This document shows positions 31,276 through 39,833 of a stretch of 64,000 nt of DNA, in pieces; within the stretch, counting starts at the first letter, position 1, and each line of letters begins with the position of its first letter. The translations under genes and the position numbers were made by a program. The notes below the pieces were generated by a model, which ran no database searches, was not told the DNA's origin, and saw only the letters and a program-made list of their open reading frames with translations. Origin of the DNA: Streptomyces lasiicapitis (GTDB lineage Bacteria > Actinomycetota > Actinomycetes > Streptomycetales > Streptomycetaceae); the NCBI RefSeq assembly GCF_014646335.1, contig NZ_BMNG01000002.1:1-64000 (forward strand). Reading direction: 5' to 3'.

Positions 31276-31284
31276 CCTGCGGTC
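31273..31284 (+). promoter_or_regulatory. -10 element for an apparently leaderless gamma-glutamyltranspeptidase transcript
   Basis: TAGCCT at 31273-31278 ends six bases before the ATG at 31285, and no ribosome binding site is present. This is the usual geometry for a leaderless Streptomyces transcript. It overlaps the stop codon of the LuxR gene. Confidence 0.45.
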
Positions 31285-33153
31285 ATGTTCACGACGCGCC
31301 CCACGCTCCAGGGCACCTTCGGCATGGTGTCGTCCACCCACTGGCTCGCCTCGCAGTCCGCGATGGCCGTCCTGGAGGACGGCGGGAACGCCTACGACGC
31401 CGCCGTCGCGGCGGGCTTCGTGCTGCACGTGGTCGAGCCCCATCTGAACGGGCCCGCGGGCGAGGTGCCGATCGTTCTCGCGCCGGCGGGCGGCGGCGTA
31501 CGTGTCCTGTGCGGTCAGGGCGTCGCGCCCGCCGACGCGAGCGCCGCCCACTACCGGGACACGCTCGGCCTCGGCCTGGTGCCCGGCACCGGGCCGCTCG
31601 CCGCCGCCGTGCCGGGCGCCTTCGACGCGTGGATGCTGCTCCTTCGCGACCACGGCACGAAGACGCTCGCCGAGGTCCTCACGTACGCCATCGGGTACGC
31701 CGAGGACGGGCACCCGCCCGTGGAACGCGTCACGGAGACCGTCGAGACGGTCAGGGAGCTGTTCGCGACGGACGGGACGGGATGGGCCTCGTCGGCGGAG
31801 GTGTACCTCCCCGGCGGCAGGCCGCCCGCGCCCGGCGAGCTGTTCCGCAATCCGCGCCTGGCCGCCACCTGGCGGCGCCTCATCGCCGAGGCCGAAGCCG
31901 CGGGCGGCGCCGACCGCGAAGCGCAGATCGACGCCGCCCGCGAGGTGTGGCGCACCGGCTTCATAGCCGAGGCGCTGGTGCGCCAGTCCGCGCGGCCCAC
32001 CCTGGACACCAGCGGCGAGCACCACACGGGCACCCTCACGGCCGCCGACCTCGCGGGCTGGTCCGCGACGTACGAGGACCCGGTCACGTACGACTGGAAC
32101 GGCTGGACCCTGTGCAAGGCGGGCCCCTGGAGCCAGGGCCCCACCCTCCTCCAGCAACTGGCCCTGCTCCCCGGCGAGGTGCCCGCCCCCGGCTCCGCCG
32201 CCTACACGCACCTGCTGATCGAGGGCTGCAAGCTCGCCATGGCGGACCGGGAGGCCTGGTACGGCGACGCCGCCGAAGTGCCGCTCGCCGCACTGCTCTC
32301 GGACAGCTACAACGCGCGGCGGCGCGAACTCATCGGCGAGAAGGCCTCGTTCGAGCTGCGGCCGGGGCGGCCGGGCGGGCGGGAGGCGCGGCTTTCCGCT
32401 CACGCGCGGGCTGTTGCCGCGGGGGAGGCCGGGGCGGGTGTGCCCGAGCGGGCGGTGGCCGTGGGGGCCGGGGAGCCGACGGTGGCGGGCGCGGGGTCGT
32501 CGACGGTCGCGGGAGCGGGGGAGCCGACGGTCGCGGCGGACGGTTCGACCCGGGGCGACACCTGTCACCTCGACGTCGTCGACCGCTGGGGCAACATGGT
32601 CGCGGCGACGCCGTCCGGCGGCTGGCTGCAGTCCAACCCCGTCGTGCCCGAGCTCGGCTTCCCGCTCGGCACCCGGCTGCAGATGGCCTGGCTGGACGAG
32701 GGGCTCCCCAACACGCTCACCCCGGGCCGCCGCCCCCGCACCACCCTGACGCCGTCCATCGCGCTCAGGGACGGCACACCGGTCATGGCCTTCGGCACCC
32801 CGGGCGGCGATCAGCAGGACCAGTGGCAGGTCCACTTCTTCCTGGCGGTGGCGCTGCGCGCGCCGGTACGCGGCGGACTCGACCTGCAGGGCGCCGTCGA
32901 CGCCCCCAACTGGCACACCGAGTCCTTCCCGGAGTCGTTCTACCCGCGCGGGATGCGGCCCGGACGCGTGGTCGTCGAGTCCCGCATGGATCCGGAGGTC
33001 GTGGCGGAGCTGCGGCGGCGCGGCCACGACGTGACCGTGGGCGGCGCCTGGTCGGAGGGGCGGCTGTGCGCGGTGGCGCGGGATCCGCGGACCGGGGTGC
33101 TCTCGGCGGCGGCGAATCCGCGGGGGATGCAGGGGTACGCGGTGGGGCGGTGA
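31285..33153 (+). CDS. Gamma-glutamyltranspeptidase family protein
   Basis: This 622-residue Ntn-hydrolase of the GGT family shows GGNAYDAAVAAGFVLHVVEPHLNGPAGE in the large-subunit part, and the autoprocessing/catalytic Thr426 in GDTCHLDVVDRWGNMVAATPSGGW. Downstream come PRTTLTPSIALRDGTPVMAFGTPGGDQQDQWQ and the usual end NPRGMQGYAVGR. There is no signal peptide, so it is probably cytoplasmic, unlike the classical periplasmic GGT. A stretch of imperfect repeats (VGAGEPTVAGAGSS and similar, about residues 390-420) lies just before the catalytic Thr, where the two subunits would separate. The substrate is unknown; the family cleaves or transfers gamma-glutamyl groups or acts on related acyl substrates. 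Confidence 0.9.
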   Translation: MFTTRPTLQGTFGMVSSTHWLASQSAMAVLEDGGNAYDAAVAAGFVLHVVEPHLNGPAGEVPIVLAPAGGGVRVLCGQGVAPADASAAHYRDTLGLGLVPGTGPLAAAVPGAFDAWMLLLRDHGTKTLAEVLTYAIGYAEDGHPPVERVTETVETVRELFATDGTGWASSAEVYLPGGRPPAPGELFRNPRLAATWRRLIAEAEAAGGADREAQIDAAREVWRTGFIAEALVRQSARPTLDTSGEHHTGTLTAADLAGWSATYEDPVTYDWNGWTLCKAGPWSQGPTLLQQLALLPGEVPAPGSAAYTHLLIEGCKLAMADREAWYGDAAEVPLAALLSDSYNARRRELIGEKASFELRPGRPGGREARLSAHARAVAAGEAGAGVPERAVAVGAGEPTVAGAGSSTVAGAGEPTVAADGSTRGDTCHLDVVDRWGNMVAATPSGGWLQSNPVVPELGFPLGTRLQMAWLDEGLPNTLTPGRRPRTTLTPSIALRDGTPVMAFGTPGGDQQDQWQVHFFLAVALRAPVRGGLDLQGAVDAPNWHTESFPESFYPRGMRPGRVVVESRMDPEVVAELRRRGHDVTVGGAWSEGRLCAVARDPRTGVLSAAANPRGMQGYAVGR

Positions 33154-33298
33154 GGGCTGGGGGCCGGTGGCGGGGGACCGGGGGCACAGGTTCCGGAGTG
33201 GCGGATTCCGGCGATCCGGGTGTCCCCTTTCATCCGGATTCCATCCGTTGTTCACCCCGCGAGTCCGCGATGTCAGTGGTACGTGCTCTCATGGAGGC

Positions 33299-34153
33299 AT
33301 GATCGAAACACAGGCAATCAAGGAAAGCATCGACGACTTTCTCGCACGACAGACCGCTGACGTGGAGAGCGTGATCCGCAAGGCGGCCGCGGAAGAGATC
33401 AACCCCCGGTTCCGCCAGCTCGCCGAGGGCGACGTCGTCCAGAAGAGCGGCCCGCACGACCTGGTGACCGTCGCCGACCGCCTCGCGGAGGAGTTCCTGA
33501 CGCGCGAGCTCACGGCACTGCTGCCCGGCTCGGTCGTCGTCGGCGAGGAAGCGGTGCACGCGGACCCGTCGAGGTACGAGGCGATATCGGGCCTTGCCCC
33601 CGTCTGGATCGTCGATCCCGTCGACGGGACACGCCAGTTCGTGCACGGAGACCCCGGTTTCTGCACCCTCGTCGCGCTCGCCCTGGACGGCGTGGTCCTC
33701 GCCTCCTGGACGTACGCACCCGCGCTCGACGAGTTCGCGATCGCGGTCCGCGGCAAGGGCGCCACGCTGAACGGCACGCCGCTGCGTGCGGGCACCCCCG
33801 AGCCCGGCCGCCCCCTGACGGTGGCCACGTCCCACCCGGACTTCACGACGGAGGACCAGAAGCGCGCCCTCCTCGGGGTGTACGGCGAGGGCTTCGCGCC
33901 GCGCCCGTGCGGCTCGGCGGGCCTGGAGTACCTGGCCATCGCCCGGGGTGCCCTCGACGCCGTCGCCTTCAGCTGGGAGCTGGCCTGGGACCACGCCGCG
34001 GGCCTGCTCCTGGTCGAGGAGGCGGGCGGCGCGCACGCCACCCGTGACGGCGTGCCGTTCGCCGTCACCGGGGGCAACGCCCTGCCGTTCACCGCGGCGC
34101 GGGACGAGGCCACGGCCCACCGGATCGCGGGGGCGCTCGCGGGCGCGGTCTGA
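33299..34153 (+). CDS. Inositol monophosphatase family phosphatase
   Basis: This 284-residue Mg-dependent phosphatase of the IMPase/FBPase/CysQ superfamily has metal-site motifs GEEAV (about residue 82), DPVDGTRQFVHG (about 104-115) and the C-terminal WDHAAGLLLVEEAGG (about 229-243). The start ATG at 33299 is the only family-like one, but its GGAGG (33293-33297) is only one base away, so initiation may use a different signal. The frame is open upstream but that part is not conserved-looking. The substrate could be inositol phosphate, histidinol phosphate or 3'-phosphoadenosine phosphate; sequence alone does not settle it. Confidence 0.85.
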   Translation: MIETQAIKESIDDFLARQTADVESVIRKAAAEEINPRFRQLAEGDVVQKSGPHDLVTVADRLAEEFLTRELTALLPGSVVVGEEAVHADPSRYEAISGLAPVWIVDPVDGTRQFVHGDPGFCTLVALALDGVVLASWTYAPALDEFAIAVRGKGATLNGTPLRAGTPEPGRPLTVATSHPDFTTEDQKRALLGVYGEGFAPRPCGSAGLEYLAIARGALDAVAFSWELAWDHAAGLLLVEEAGGAHATRDGVPFAVTGGNALPFTAARDEATAHRIAGALAGAV

Positions 34154-34250
34154 CCGCGCGCACTGCCACGGACGGCCGGGGCCCGGTTGTTGCCGGCGCC
34201 CCGGCATATCCTGTGCGGCACTGGCCATCGGCTGACGAAGGAGTCCGAAG

Positions 34251-35672
34251 GTGCCGTCGATGCTCGATGCCGTCGTCGTGGGGGCGGGACCGAACGGTCT
34301 GACCGCCGCCGTGGAGCTGGCCCGCCGCGGCTTCTCCGTGGCCGTGTTCGAGGCCGAGAGCACCGTCGGCGGCGGCGCCCGCACCGAGGAGCTGACCCTC
34401 CCCGGCTTCCGGCACGACCCGTGCTCGGCGGCGCACCCGCTGGGGGTGAACTCACCCGCGTTCCGCGCCATGCCTCTGGAGCGGTACGGCCTTCGGTGGC
34501 TGCACGCCGAGCTGCCCATGGCGCACCCGCTCCTCGACGGCCGCGCCGCCGTGCTCGCCCGCTCCGTCGCCGAGACGGCGGCCTCCTTCGGGCCGCGTGA
34601 CGCCGGGGCGTACCGCAGGCTGGTCGAGCCCTTCCTGCCCCACTGGGACACCCTGGTGCGGGACTTCATGTCGCTGCCGCTGACCGCGCTGCCGCGCGAC
34701 CCGGTGCTGCTCGCCCGCTTCGGGCTCGCTGGTCTGCCGCCGTCGACGTGGCTGATGCGGCGCTTCTCCGACGAGCCGGCGCGGGCGCTGTTCGCCGGGC
34801 TCGTCGCCCATGTCATCGCCCCGCTGAGCGGCCTCGCCACGGGCGCCGTCGGCATGGTCTTCGCGCTCGCCGCGCACGCCCGCGGCTGGCCCGTCGCGCG
34901 CGGCGGCTCGCAGTCGATCTCCGACGCCCTCGCCGCGTACCTCACGGACCTCGGCGGCATCATCCACACCGACTACACGGTCAAGCGGCTCGACGACCTG
35001 CCGCCCGCGCGGGCGTACGTCTTCGACACCTCGCCCACCGCGCTGGCCCGCATCGCGGGGCTCGGGCGGTACTACGACGGGTATCGGTACGGCGCGAGCG
35101 TCTTCAAGATCGACTACGCGCTCGACGGACCGGTGCCGTGGACGGCGCCGCAGGCCCGCGTCGCCGGTACGGTCCAGGTCGGCGCGAGCAGCCGCGAGAT
35201 CGGCGCCGCGCTGCGGGCCGCGTCCCGCGAGGGCCGGGCGCCGGACGCGCCGTTTTTGATCTCGGTGCAGCCCGGCGTCGTCGACCCGACCCGTGCGCCC
35301 GACGGCAAGCAGGTCTTCTGGACGTACGGGCACGTGCCGAACGGCTGGCAGGGCGACCTCACCGACGCCGTCGAGCGCCAGCTCGAACGCTTCGCGCCCG
35401 GCTTCCGCGACCGCGTCCTCGCCCGCGCCACCGCGGGCCCGCCCCAGCTCGCCACCCGCAACGCCAACTACGTGGGCGGCGACATCGCCTGCGGCGCCGC
35501 CAGCGGCCTCCAACTCCTCCTCCGCCCCCGCCTCACCGCCTTCCCCTACCGCACCCGCCACCCGGCCGTCTTCCTCTGCTCCTCCGCGACCCCGCCGGGC
35601 CCCGGCGTGCACGGCATGTCCGGGCACAACGCGGCGAAGGCGGTGTGGAGACGGCTGCGGGAGGGGGCGTGA
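34251..35672 (+). CDS. FAD-dependent oxidoreductase, phytoene desaturase-like
   Basis: This 473-residue flavoprotein has an N-terminal Rossmann dinucleotide motif ([20 protein letters not shown]) followed by [34 protein letters not shown], the pattern of the phytoene desaturase/amine-oxidase superfamily. A C-terminal FAD-contact segment reads [16 protein letters not shown]. It starts at GTG 34251 with AAGGAG (34238-34243) seven bases upstream. It is a family found widely in actinomycetes without a settled substrate; no carotenoid genes lie nearby, so a carotenoid role is not implied. Confidence 0.85.
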   Translation: MPSMLDAVVVGAGPNGLTAAVELARRGFSVAVFEAESTVGGGARTEELTLPGFRHDPCSAAHPLGVNSPAFRAMPLERYGLRWLHAELPMAHPLLDGRAAVLARSVAETAASFGPRDAGAYRRLVEPFLPHWDTLVRDFMSLPLTALPRDPVLLARFGLAGLPPSTWLMRRFSDEPARALFAGLVAHVIAPLSGLATGAVGMVFALAAHARGWPVARGGSQSISDALAAYLTDLGGIIHTDYTVKRLDDLPPARAYVFDTSPTALARIAGLGRYYDGYRYGASVFKIDYALDGPVPWTAPQARVAGTVQVGASSREIGAALRAASREGRAPDAPFLISVQPGVVDPTRAPDGKQVFWTYGHVPNGWQGDLTDAVERQLERFAPGFRDRVLARATAGPPQLATRNANYVGGDIACGAASGLQLLLRPRLTAFPYRTRHPAVFLCSSATPPGPGVHGMSGHNAAKAVWRRLREGA

Positions 35673-35689
35673 GGGCGGGTTGGGCTTGG

Positions 35690-36058
35690 GGCACCGCGTC
35701 TTCAGGGGCTGTGCTCCCGGGGGCAGCGCCCCTAGGGGCCACGTCTTCAGGGGCTGTGCTCCGGGGGACCGCGCCCCTAGGGACCGCATCTTCAGGGGCC
35801 GAGGGGACCACAGCCTCAGGAGCCGCAGCCCCAGGGACCGTGCTCCGGGAGACCGCGCTTCCAGGGGGCGCATCTCGGGGGATTGTGCCCCGGGGGATTG
35901 CGTGCCGGGCGACCGAGCTCTGGGGCCCGCGCCCCAGGGGACCGCATCCCGAGGGACCACACCCCCGAGGGACCGCATCCCGGGGGACCACACCCCCCTG
36001 GGACCACACCCCCGAGGGACCGCGCTCCAAGGGACCGCACCGCTGCGGACCGAGGCCC
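35690..36058. repeat. Degenerate 15-16-bp tandem repeat tract
   Basis: The whole gap between the oxidoreductase and the macrodomain gene is built from about two dozen degenerate copies of a unit like GGGACCGCATCCCGA. From about 35940 on, consecutive GGGACC starts are 15 or 16 bases apart with alternating GGGACCGC and GGGACCAC forms. The upstream half is more diverged (GGGGCTGTGCTCC, GGGCAGCGCCCCTA). The mixed 15/16 spacing breaks any reading frame, so it is not a coding repeat. There are no unique spacers, so it is not a CRISPR array. Many units contain short GGGGCC/CCCCTA inverted segments. Confidence 0.75.
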
Positions 36059-36089
36059 GAATGACCGTGCTCTTCCAGGAGGTGGACGC

Positions 36090-36632
36090 ATGACCGCCCG
36101 CATCACCCTCGTCCAGGGGGACATCACCCGGCAGCGCGCCGACGCCCTCGTGAACGCGGCGAACTCCTCGCTGCTCGGCGGAGGCGGCGTCGACGGTGCC
36201 ATCCACCGCCGTGGCGGCCCCGACATCCTCGCCGAGTGCCGCGCCCTGCGGGCCTCGCACCACGGCAAGGGGCTGCCCACGGGTCAGGCCGTGGCGACGA
36301 CCGCCGGACGCCTGGACGCGGACCATGTCATCCACACGGTCGGGCCGGTGTGGTCGGCGACGGAGGACCGGTCGGCGCTGCTCGCCTCCTGCTACCGCGA
36401 GTCGCTGCGCGTCGCGGCCGACCTGGGCGCCCGCACGGTCGCCTTCCCGGCGATCTCCACGGGCGCGTACGGGTGGCCCCTCGCCGACGCCGCGCACATC
36501 GCCGTACGCGCCGTCCGCGAAGCCCTGACGGCGGCCCCGGGCCCGGCCCTCGCCCCGGACGAGGTCCGCTTCGTCCTGTTCGACGAGGCGGCGTACGAGG
36601 TGTTCGAGGAGGCCCTGGCCGCCACAGGTTGA
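36090..36632 (+). CDS. Macrodomain protein (YmdB-like ADP-ribose hydrolase)
   Basis: This 180-residue single-domain macrodomain protein contains the classic block [39 protein letters not shown] (about residues 5-43), then [10 protein letters not shown], and the second ligand loop [15 protein letters not shown] (about 113-127). Such proteins hydrolyse O-acetyl-ADP-ribose or remove ADP-ribose from Asp/Glu or nucleic acid. AGGAGGT at 36077-36083, six bases before the ATG, fixes the start at 36090. The preceding 370 bp are repeats, so it is probably transcribed from a promoter near or within them or by read-through. Confidence 0.92.
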   Translation: MTARITLVQGDITRQRADALVNAANSSLLGGGGVDGAIHRRGGPDILAECRALRASHHGKGLPTGQAVATTAGRLDADHVIHTVGPVWSATEDRSALLASCYRESLRVAADLGARTVAFPAISTGAYGWPLADAAHIAVRAVREALTAAPGPALAPDEVRFVLFDEAAYEVFEEALAATG

Positions 36633-36681
36633 TGTCGCATTCTCGCCAGCCCCCGGGGTCGGGATACCGGATCCTTGAACC

Positions 36682-38712
36682 ATGCAGACCGCTTCGCACA
36701 CCACGTCCCGGACCCCGGAGGCCACGGCCACTCCCCGCATGGCCGCGGGCACGGGGCCGGAGAGCAGGGGCCCGGCGGGGCCGACCGGCGCCGACCGGTC
36801 CGGCCGTGACAGCGCCGGGCAGGCGGAGCCGCAGGCCATCGGCCGGACGGCGCCGCGCGGCACCCGCCCCACGGCACCGGAAGGCACCCGTCCAGCGGCG
36901 GCGCCGCAAGGCACCCGCTCGATGGGGCCGGAGAGCACTGGCTCGGCAGGGCGTGCCAGCACCCACCCGGCGGAGCCGGAAGGCACCCGCCCGGCGGCAC
37001 CCGAGAGCACCCGCCCGGCGGGGCCCGTCGGCACCGGCCCGGCGGAGCCCCACCCCGCCGGGCAGGCGGAGCCGCAGGCCACCGGCCGGACGGCGTCGCG
37101 CCCCGCACGGCAGCCGGACCCGAGCCCAGGCCCCGGTCGAGCAGCCGCGCCCGCAGGGATGCATGGGGACTTCGACCGCTGTGTGCGTGCCGTGCAGTCC
37201 AAGGACGCCCGGTTCGACGGGTGGTTCTTCACCGCGGTGCTGACGACCCGGATCTACTGCCGGCCCAGTTGCCCCGTCGTGCCGCCCAAGCCCGAGAACA
37301 TGACCTTCCACCCGAGCGCGGCCTCCTGCCAGCAGGCCGGCTTCCGGGCCTGCAAGCGCTGCCGCCCCGACAGCAGCCCCGGCTCGCCCGAGTGGAACGA
37401 GCGCGCCGACCTCGTCGCCCGCGCCATGCGGCTCATCGGCGACGGCGTCGTGGACCGCGAGGGCGTCCCCGGCCTCGCCACCCGCCTCGGCTACAGCACC
37501 CGCCAGGTCGAGCGGCAGCTTCTCGCCGAACTCGGCGCGGGCCCCCTCGCCCTCGCCCGCGCCCAGCGCGCCCAGACCGCCCGGCTGCTCATCGAGACGA
37601 CCACCCTGCCCATGGCCCAGATCGCCTTCGGCGCGGGCTTCTCCTCGATCCGTGCGTTCAACGACACCGTCCGCGAGGTCTTCGCCCTCGCCCCCGGCGA
37701 ACTCCGCACCCGGGCGGCCAAGCGGGGCGGGAGCAGGAGGAACCCACCCGCGTACACAACCCCGCCCGCCCCCGGCAGCACTCCCGCCGCAACCCCCGAC
37801 AGCACCGCCGCCCCCACCCCCACCCTCGGCACCATCTCCCTCCGGCTCCCCTTCCGCGCCCCCCTCAACCCCGACAACCTCTTCGGGCACCTCGTCGCCA
37901 CCGCCGTGCCGGGGGTGGAGGAGTGGCGCGACGGCGCGTACCGCCGCACGCTGCGGCTGCCCTACGGGCACGGCATCGTCGCGCTGACCCCGCATCCCGA
38001 CCACATCGGCTGCCGCCTCACCCTCACCGACCCGCGCGACCTCACCCTCGCCATCAGCCGCTGCCGCCGCATGCTGGACCTGGACGCCGACCCGGTCGCC
38101 GTGGACGGGCTGCTCGCGGACGACCCGCTGCTCGCCCCGCTCGTCGCGAAGGCGCCGGGGCGGCGGGTGCCGCGCACCGTGGACGAGGACGAGTTCGCCG
38201 TGCGCGCAGTCCTCGGCCAGCAGGTGTCCACGGCCGCCGCCCGCACCCACGCCGCACGCCTTGTCACCGCCCACGGCGAACCCGTCGACGACCCGGAGGG
38301 CGGCCTCACCCACCTCTTCCCCGCACCGGAGGCCCTCGCCGCCCTCGACCCCGAGTCCCTCGCGCTGCCCCGCAGCCGCCGCACGACCCTCACCACACTG
38401 GTACGCCACCTCGCCGACGGCACGCTCCAACTGGGCGTCGAGAACGACTGGGAGCGGGCCCGCGCCCAGCTCACCGCCCTGCCGGGCTTCGGACCGTGGA
38501 CGACGGAGGTCATCGCGATGCGGGCCCTCGGCGACCCGGACGCGTTCCTGCCCTCCGACCTCGGCATCCGGCGCGCCGCCCAGGCACTCGGCCTGCCGCA
38601 CACCCCCGCCGCCCTCACCGCGCGCGCCGCGGCCTGGCGCCCCTGGCGCGCCTACGCCGTCCAGTACCTGTGGGCCACCGACGACCACGCCATCAACAAC
38701 CTCCCCGCCTAA
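36682..38712 (+). CDS. alkA: Ada-AlkA fusion: Ada zinc/AraC regulator domain plus 3-methyladenine DNA glycosylase
   Basis: The conserved part begins at residue 160 (MHGDFDRCVRAVQSKDARF). It has an Ada N-terminal zinc domain with YCRPSC and ACKRC supplying the four Cys ligands, including the methyl-accepting Cys. Next is an AraC-type HTH (about 250-345; LATRLGYSTRQVERQL, IAFGAGFSSIRAFNDTVREVF). Last is an AlkA glycosylase (about 375-676) with HhH LPGFGPWTTEVIAMRAL and the catalytic Asp in PSDLGIRRA. Residues 1-159 are low-complexity with ~8-residue repeats. A -10-like GATCCT (36670-36675) six bases before ATG 36682 favours the long form, but ATG 37159 matches the usual family start. The C-terminal Ada methyltransferase is separate: the next gene, ogt. 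Together they form an alkylation-damage response unit. Confidence 0.88.
   Translation: MQTASHTTSRTPEATATPRMAAGTGPESRGPAGPTGADRSGRDSAGQAEPQAIGRTAPRGTRPTAPEGTRPAAAPQGTRSMGPESTGSAGRASTHPAEPEGTRPAAPESTRPAGPVGTGPAEPHPAGQAEPQATGRTASRPARQPDPSPGPGRAAAPAGMHGDFDRCVRAVQSKDARFDGWFFTAVLTTRIYCRPSCPVVPPKPENMTFHPSAASCQQAGFRACKRCRPDSSPGSPEWNERADLVARAMRLIGDGVVDREGVPGLATRLGYSTRQVERQLLAELGAGPLALARAQRAQTARLLIETTTLPMAQIAFGAGFSSIRAFNDTVREVFALAPGELRTRAAKRGGSRRNPPAYTTPPAPGSTPAATPDSTAAPTPTLGTISLRLPFRAPLNPDNLFGHLVATAVPGVEEWRDGAYRRTLRLPYGHGIVALTPHPDHIGCRLTLTDPRDLTLAISRCRRMLDLDADPVAVDGLLADDPLLAPLVAKAPGRRVPRTVDEDEFAVRAVLGQQVSTAAARTHAARLVTAHGEPVDDPEGGLTHLFPAPEALAALDPESLALPRSRRTTLTTLVRHLADGTLQLGVENDWERARAQLTALPGFGPWTTEVIAMRALGDPDAFLPSDLGIRRAAQALGLPHTPAALTARAAAWRPWRAYAVQYLWATDDHAINNLPA
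36811..37095 (+). repeat. In-frame ~24-bp repeats in the Ada-AlkA N-terminus
   Basis: The translated unit is about eight residues, as in GTRPTAPE, GTRPAAPE, STRPAGPV and STHPAEPE, repeated about seven times. It is bracketed by two copies of a longer segment (GQAEPQAIGRTAPRG and GQAEPQATGRTASRP). It lies 0.8 kb downstream of the 15-16-bp repeat tract. It is disordered and unlikely to be needed for repair. Confidence 0.6.
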
Positions 38713-38754
38713 GGGCGTTCACCCCAGGGCATTCACCGTACGAAGGCGTCCACC

Positions 38755-39258
38755 ATGCATCGTCAGCACACCGTCATCGACAGCCCCTACGGGCCGCTCA
38801 CCCTCGTCGCCACCGACGGCACCCTCAGCGGCCTCTACATGACCGAGCAGCGTCACCGCCCCGCCGAGGAGACCTTCGGCGACCGCGACCCGGCGCCCTT
38901 CGGCCCGGCGATCGACCAGTTGGAGGCCTACTTCGCGGGCGCGCTCAAGGAGTTCGACGTGCCGCTGCGCCTGGACGGCACCCCGTTCCAGCGCTCGGTC
39001 TGGCAACAGCTCCTGGACATCCCGTACGGGCAGACCCGTACGTACGGCGAACTGGCCGAGGCCCTCGGCAAGCCCGCCGCGTCGCGCGCCGTCGGCCTCG
39101 CCAACGGCAAGAACCCCATCAGCGTCATCGTCCCCTGCCACCGCGTCATCGGCGCGGGCGGCAGCCTGACCGGATACGGCGGCGGCCTCGACCGCAAGAA
39201 GCGGCTCCTCGTCTTCGAGGGCGGCACCGGTCCGGAGAGCGAATCCACCCTGTTCTGA
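38755..39258 (+). CDS. ogt: Methylated-DNA-protein cysteine methyltransferase
   Basis: This 167-residue protein is a suicide repair enzyme that transfers methyl groups from O6-methylguanine to its own Cys. The active site PCHRVIGAGGSLTGYGGGLDRKKRLL is intact, with the acceptor Cys near residue 126. The DNA-binding helix-turn-helix part (FQRSVWQQLLDIPYGQTRTYGELAEALGKPAASRAVG) is complete. It follows the Ada-AlkA gene by 42 bp on the same strand and supplies the activity that E. coli Ada carries in its own C-terminus. Confidence 0.95.
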   Translation: MHRQHTVIDSPYGPLTLVATDGTLSGLYMTEQRHRPAEETFGDRDPAPFGPAIDQLEAYFAGALKEFDVPLRLDGTPFQRSVWQQLLDIPYGQTRTYGELAEALGKPAASRAVGLANGKNPISVIVPCHRVIGAGGSLTGYGGGLDRKKRLLVFEGGTGPESESTLF

Positions 39259-39313
39259 CCCTGCCACCCTGTTCCTGCCCCGCCGCCCTGTTCCGGCCCC
39301 GCCGACGGCGTCG

Positions 39314-39808
39314 TCAGCCGACCCGGCGGCCGTTCTCCAGCTCCACGGCGCCCGTGCCCGCGTCCAGCGCGTCGAGCGCGGCAAGGACCCGGCGCGCGAG
39401 CGGCGCCGACAGGTACTCCGGCAGTTCCTCGCGGGTGGCGAGGCGCCAGGCGAGCAGTTCGTCCTCCTGGAGCCGGATCTCCTCGAACCGGTCGTCGGCG
39501 AGCACCCCGCCGTCGTACAGGAACGCCACCAGCGGAGGCCGAGACGCGGTGCCCGGCACCCAGTCCACGGCGAGCAGCCCGCCCGGCGCGACGTCCAGGC
39601 CGATCTCCTCGACGGTCTCGCGGCGGGCGCCCTGCCGGGGGCTCTCGCCCTCGTCCGACTCGACGGTGCCGCCCGGAAGGGCCCAGCCCTCGCGGTAGTT
39701 GGGCTGCACGAGCAGGACACGCCCGGCGCGGTCGCGGATGACGCTGGCGGCCCCGGCGAGGACGCGGGGCAGGCCCGCGATGTAGGTGGCGTAGTCGAGA
39801 GTGGTCAC
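39314..39808 (-). CDS. Nudix hydrolase
   Basis: This 164-residue protein has a Nudix box GGTVESDEGESPRQGARRET followed by VEEIGL (about residues 46-71), with the metal-binding REx2EE core intact. The fold continues with strands VLLVQPNYREGWALP before and PLVAFLYDGGV after the box. The start is GTG 39808; TACGCT (reverse strand, 39816-39821) seven bases upstream and the lack of a ribosome binding site suggest a leaderless mRNA. The substrate class (nucleoside diphosphate derivative, ADP-ribose, dNTP) cannot be told. Confidence 0.9.
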   Translation of the reverse strand: MTTLDYATYIAGLPRVLAGAASVIRDRAGRVLLVQPNYREGWALPGGTVESDEGESPRQGARRETVEEIGLDVAPGGLLAVDWVPGTASRPPLVAFLYDGGVLADDRFEEIRLQEDELLAWRLATREELPEYLSAPLARRVLAALDALDAGTGAVELENGRRVG

Positions 39809-39833
39809 GGCAGGAAGCGTAACCTCCGGTGGA

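Noticed and set aside
30466..33255. 929-codon minus-strand frame opposite the LuxR and gamma-glutamyltranspeptidase genes
   Set aside because: Antisense shadow; the plus strand carries complete family motifs.
35690..36058. CRISPR-like array
   Set aside because: Units are contiguous, degenerate and without unique spacers, and no cas genes are present.
35293..36093. Open frames running through the 15-16-bp repeats in several frames and on both strands
   Set aside because: The repeat step alternates between 15 and 16, so no frame keeps a repeat peptide, and no start has a ribosome binding site.
36328..38688. 786-codon minus-strand frame opposite the Ada-AlkA gene
   Set aside because: Gly/Glu/Val/Arg-rich shadow without motifs, opposite an intact repair protein.
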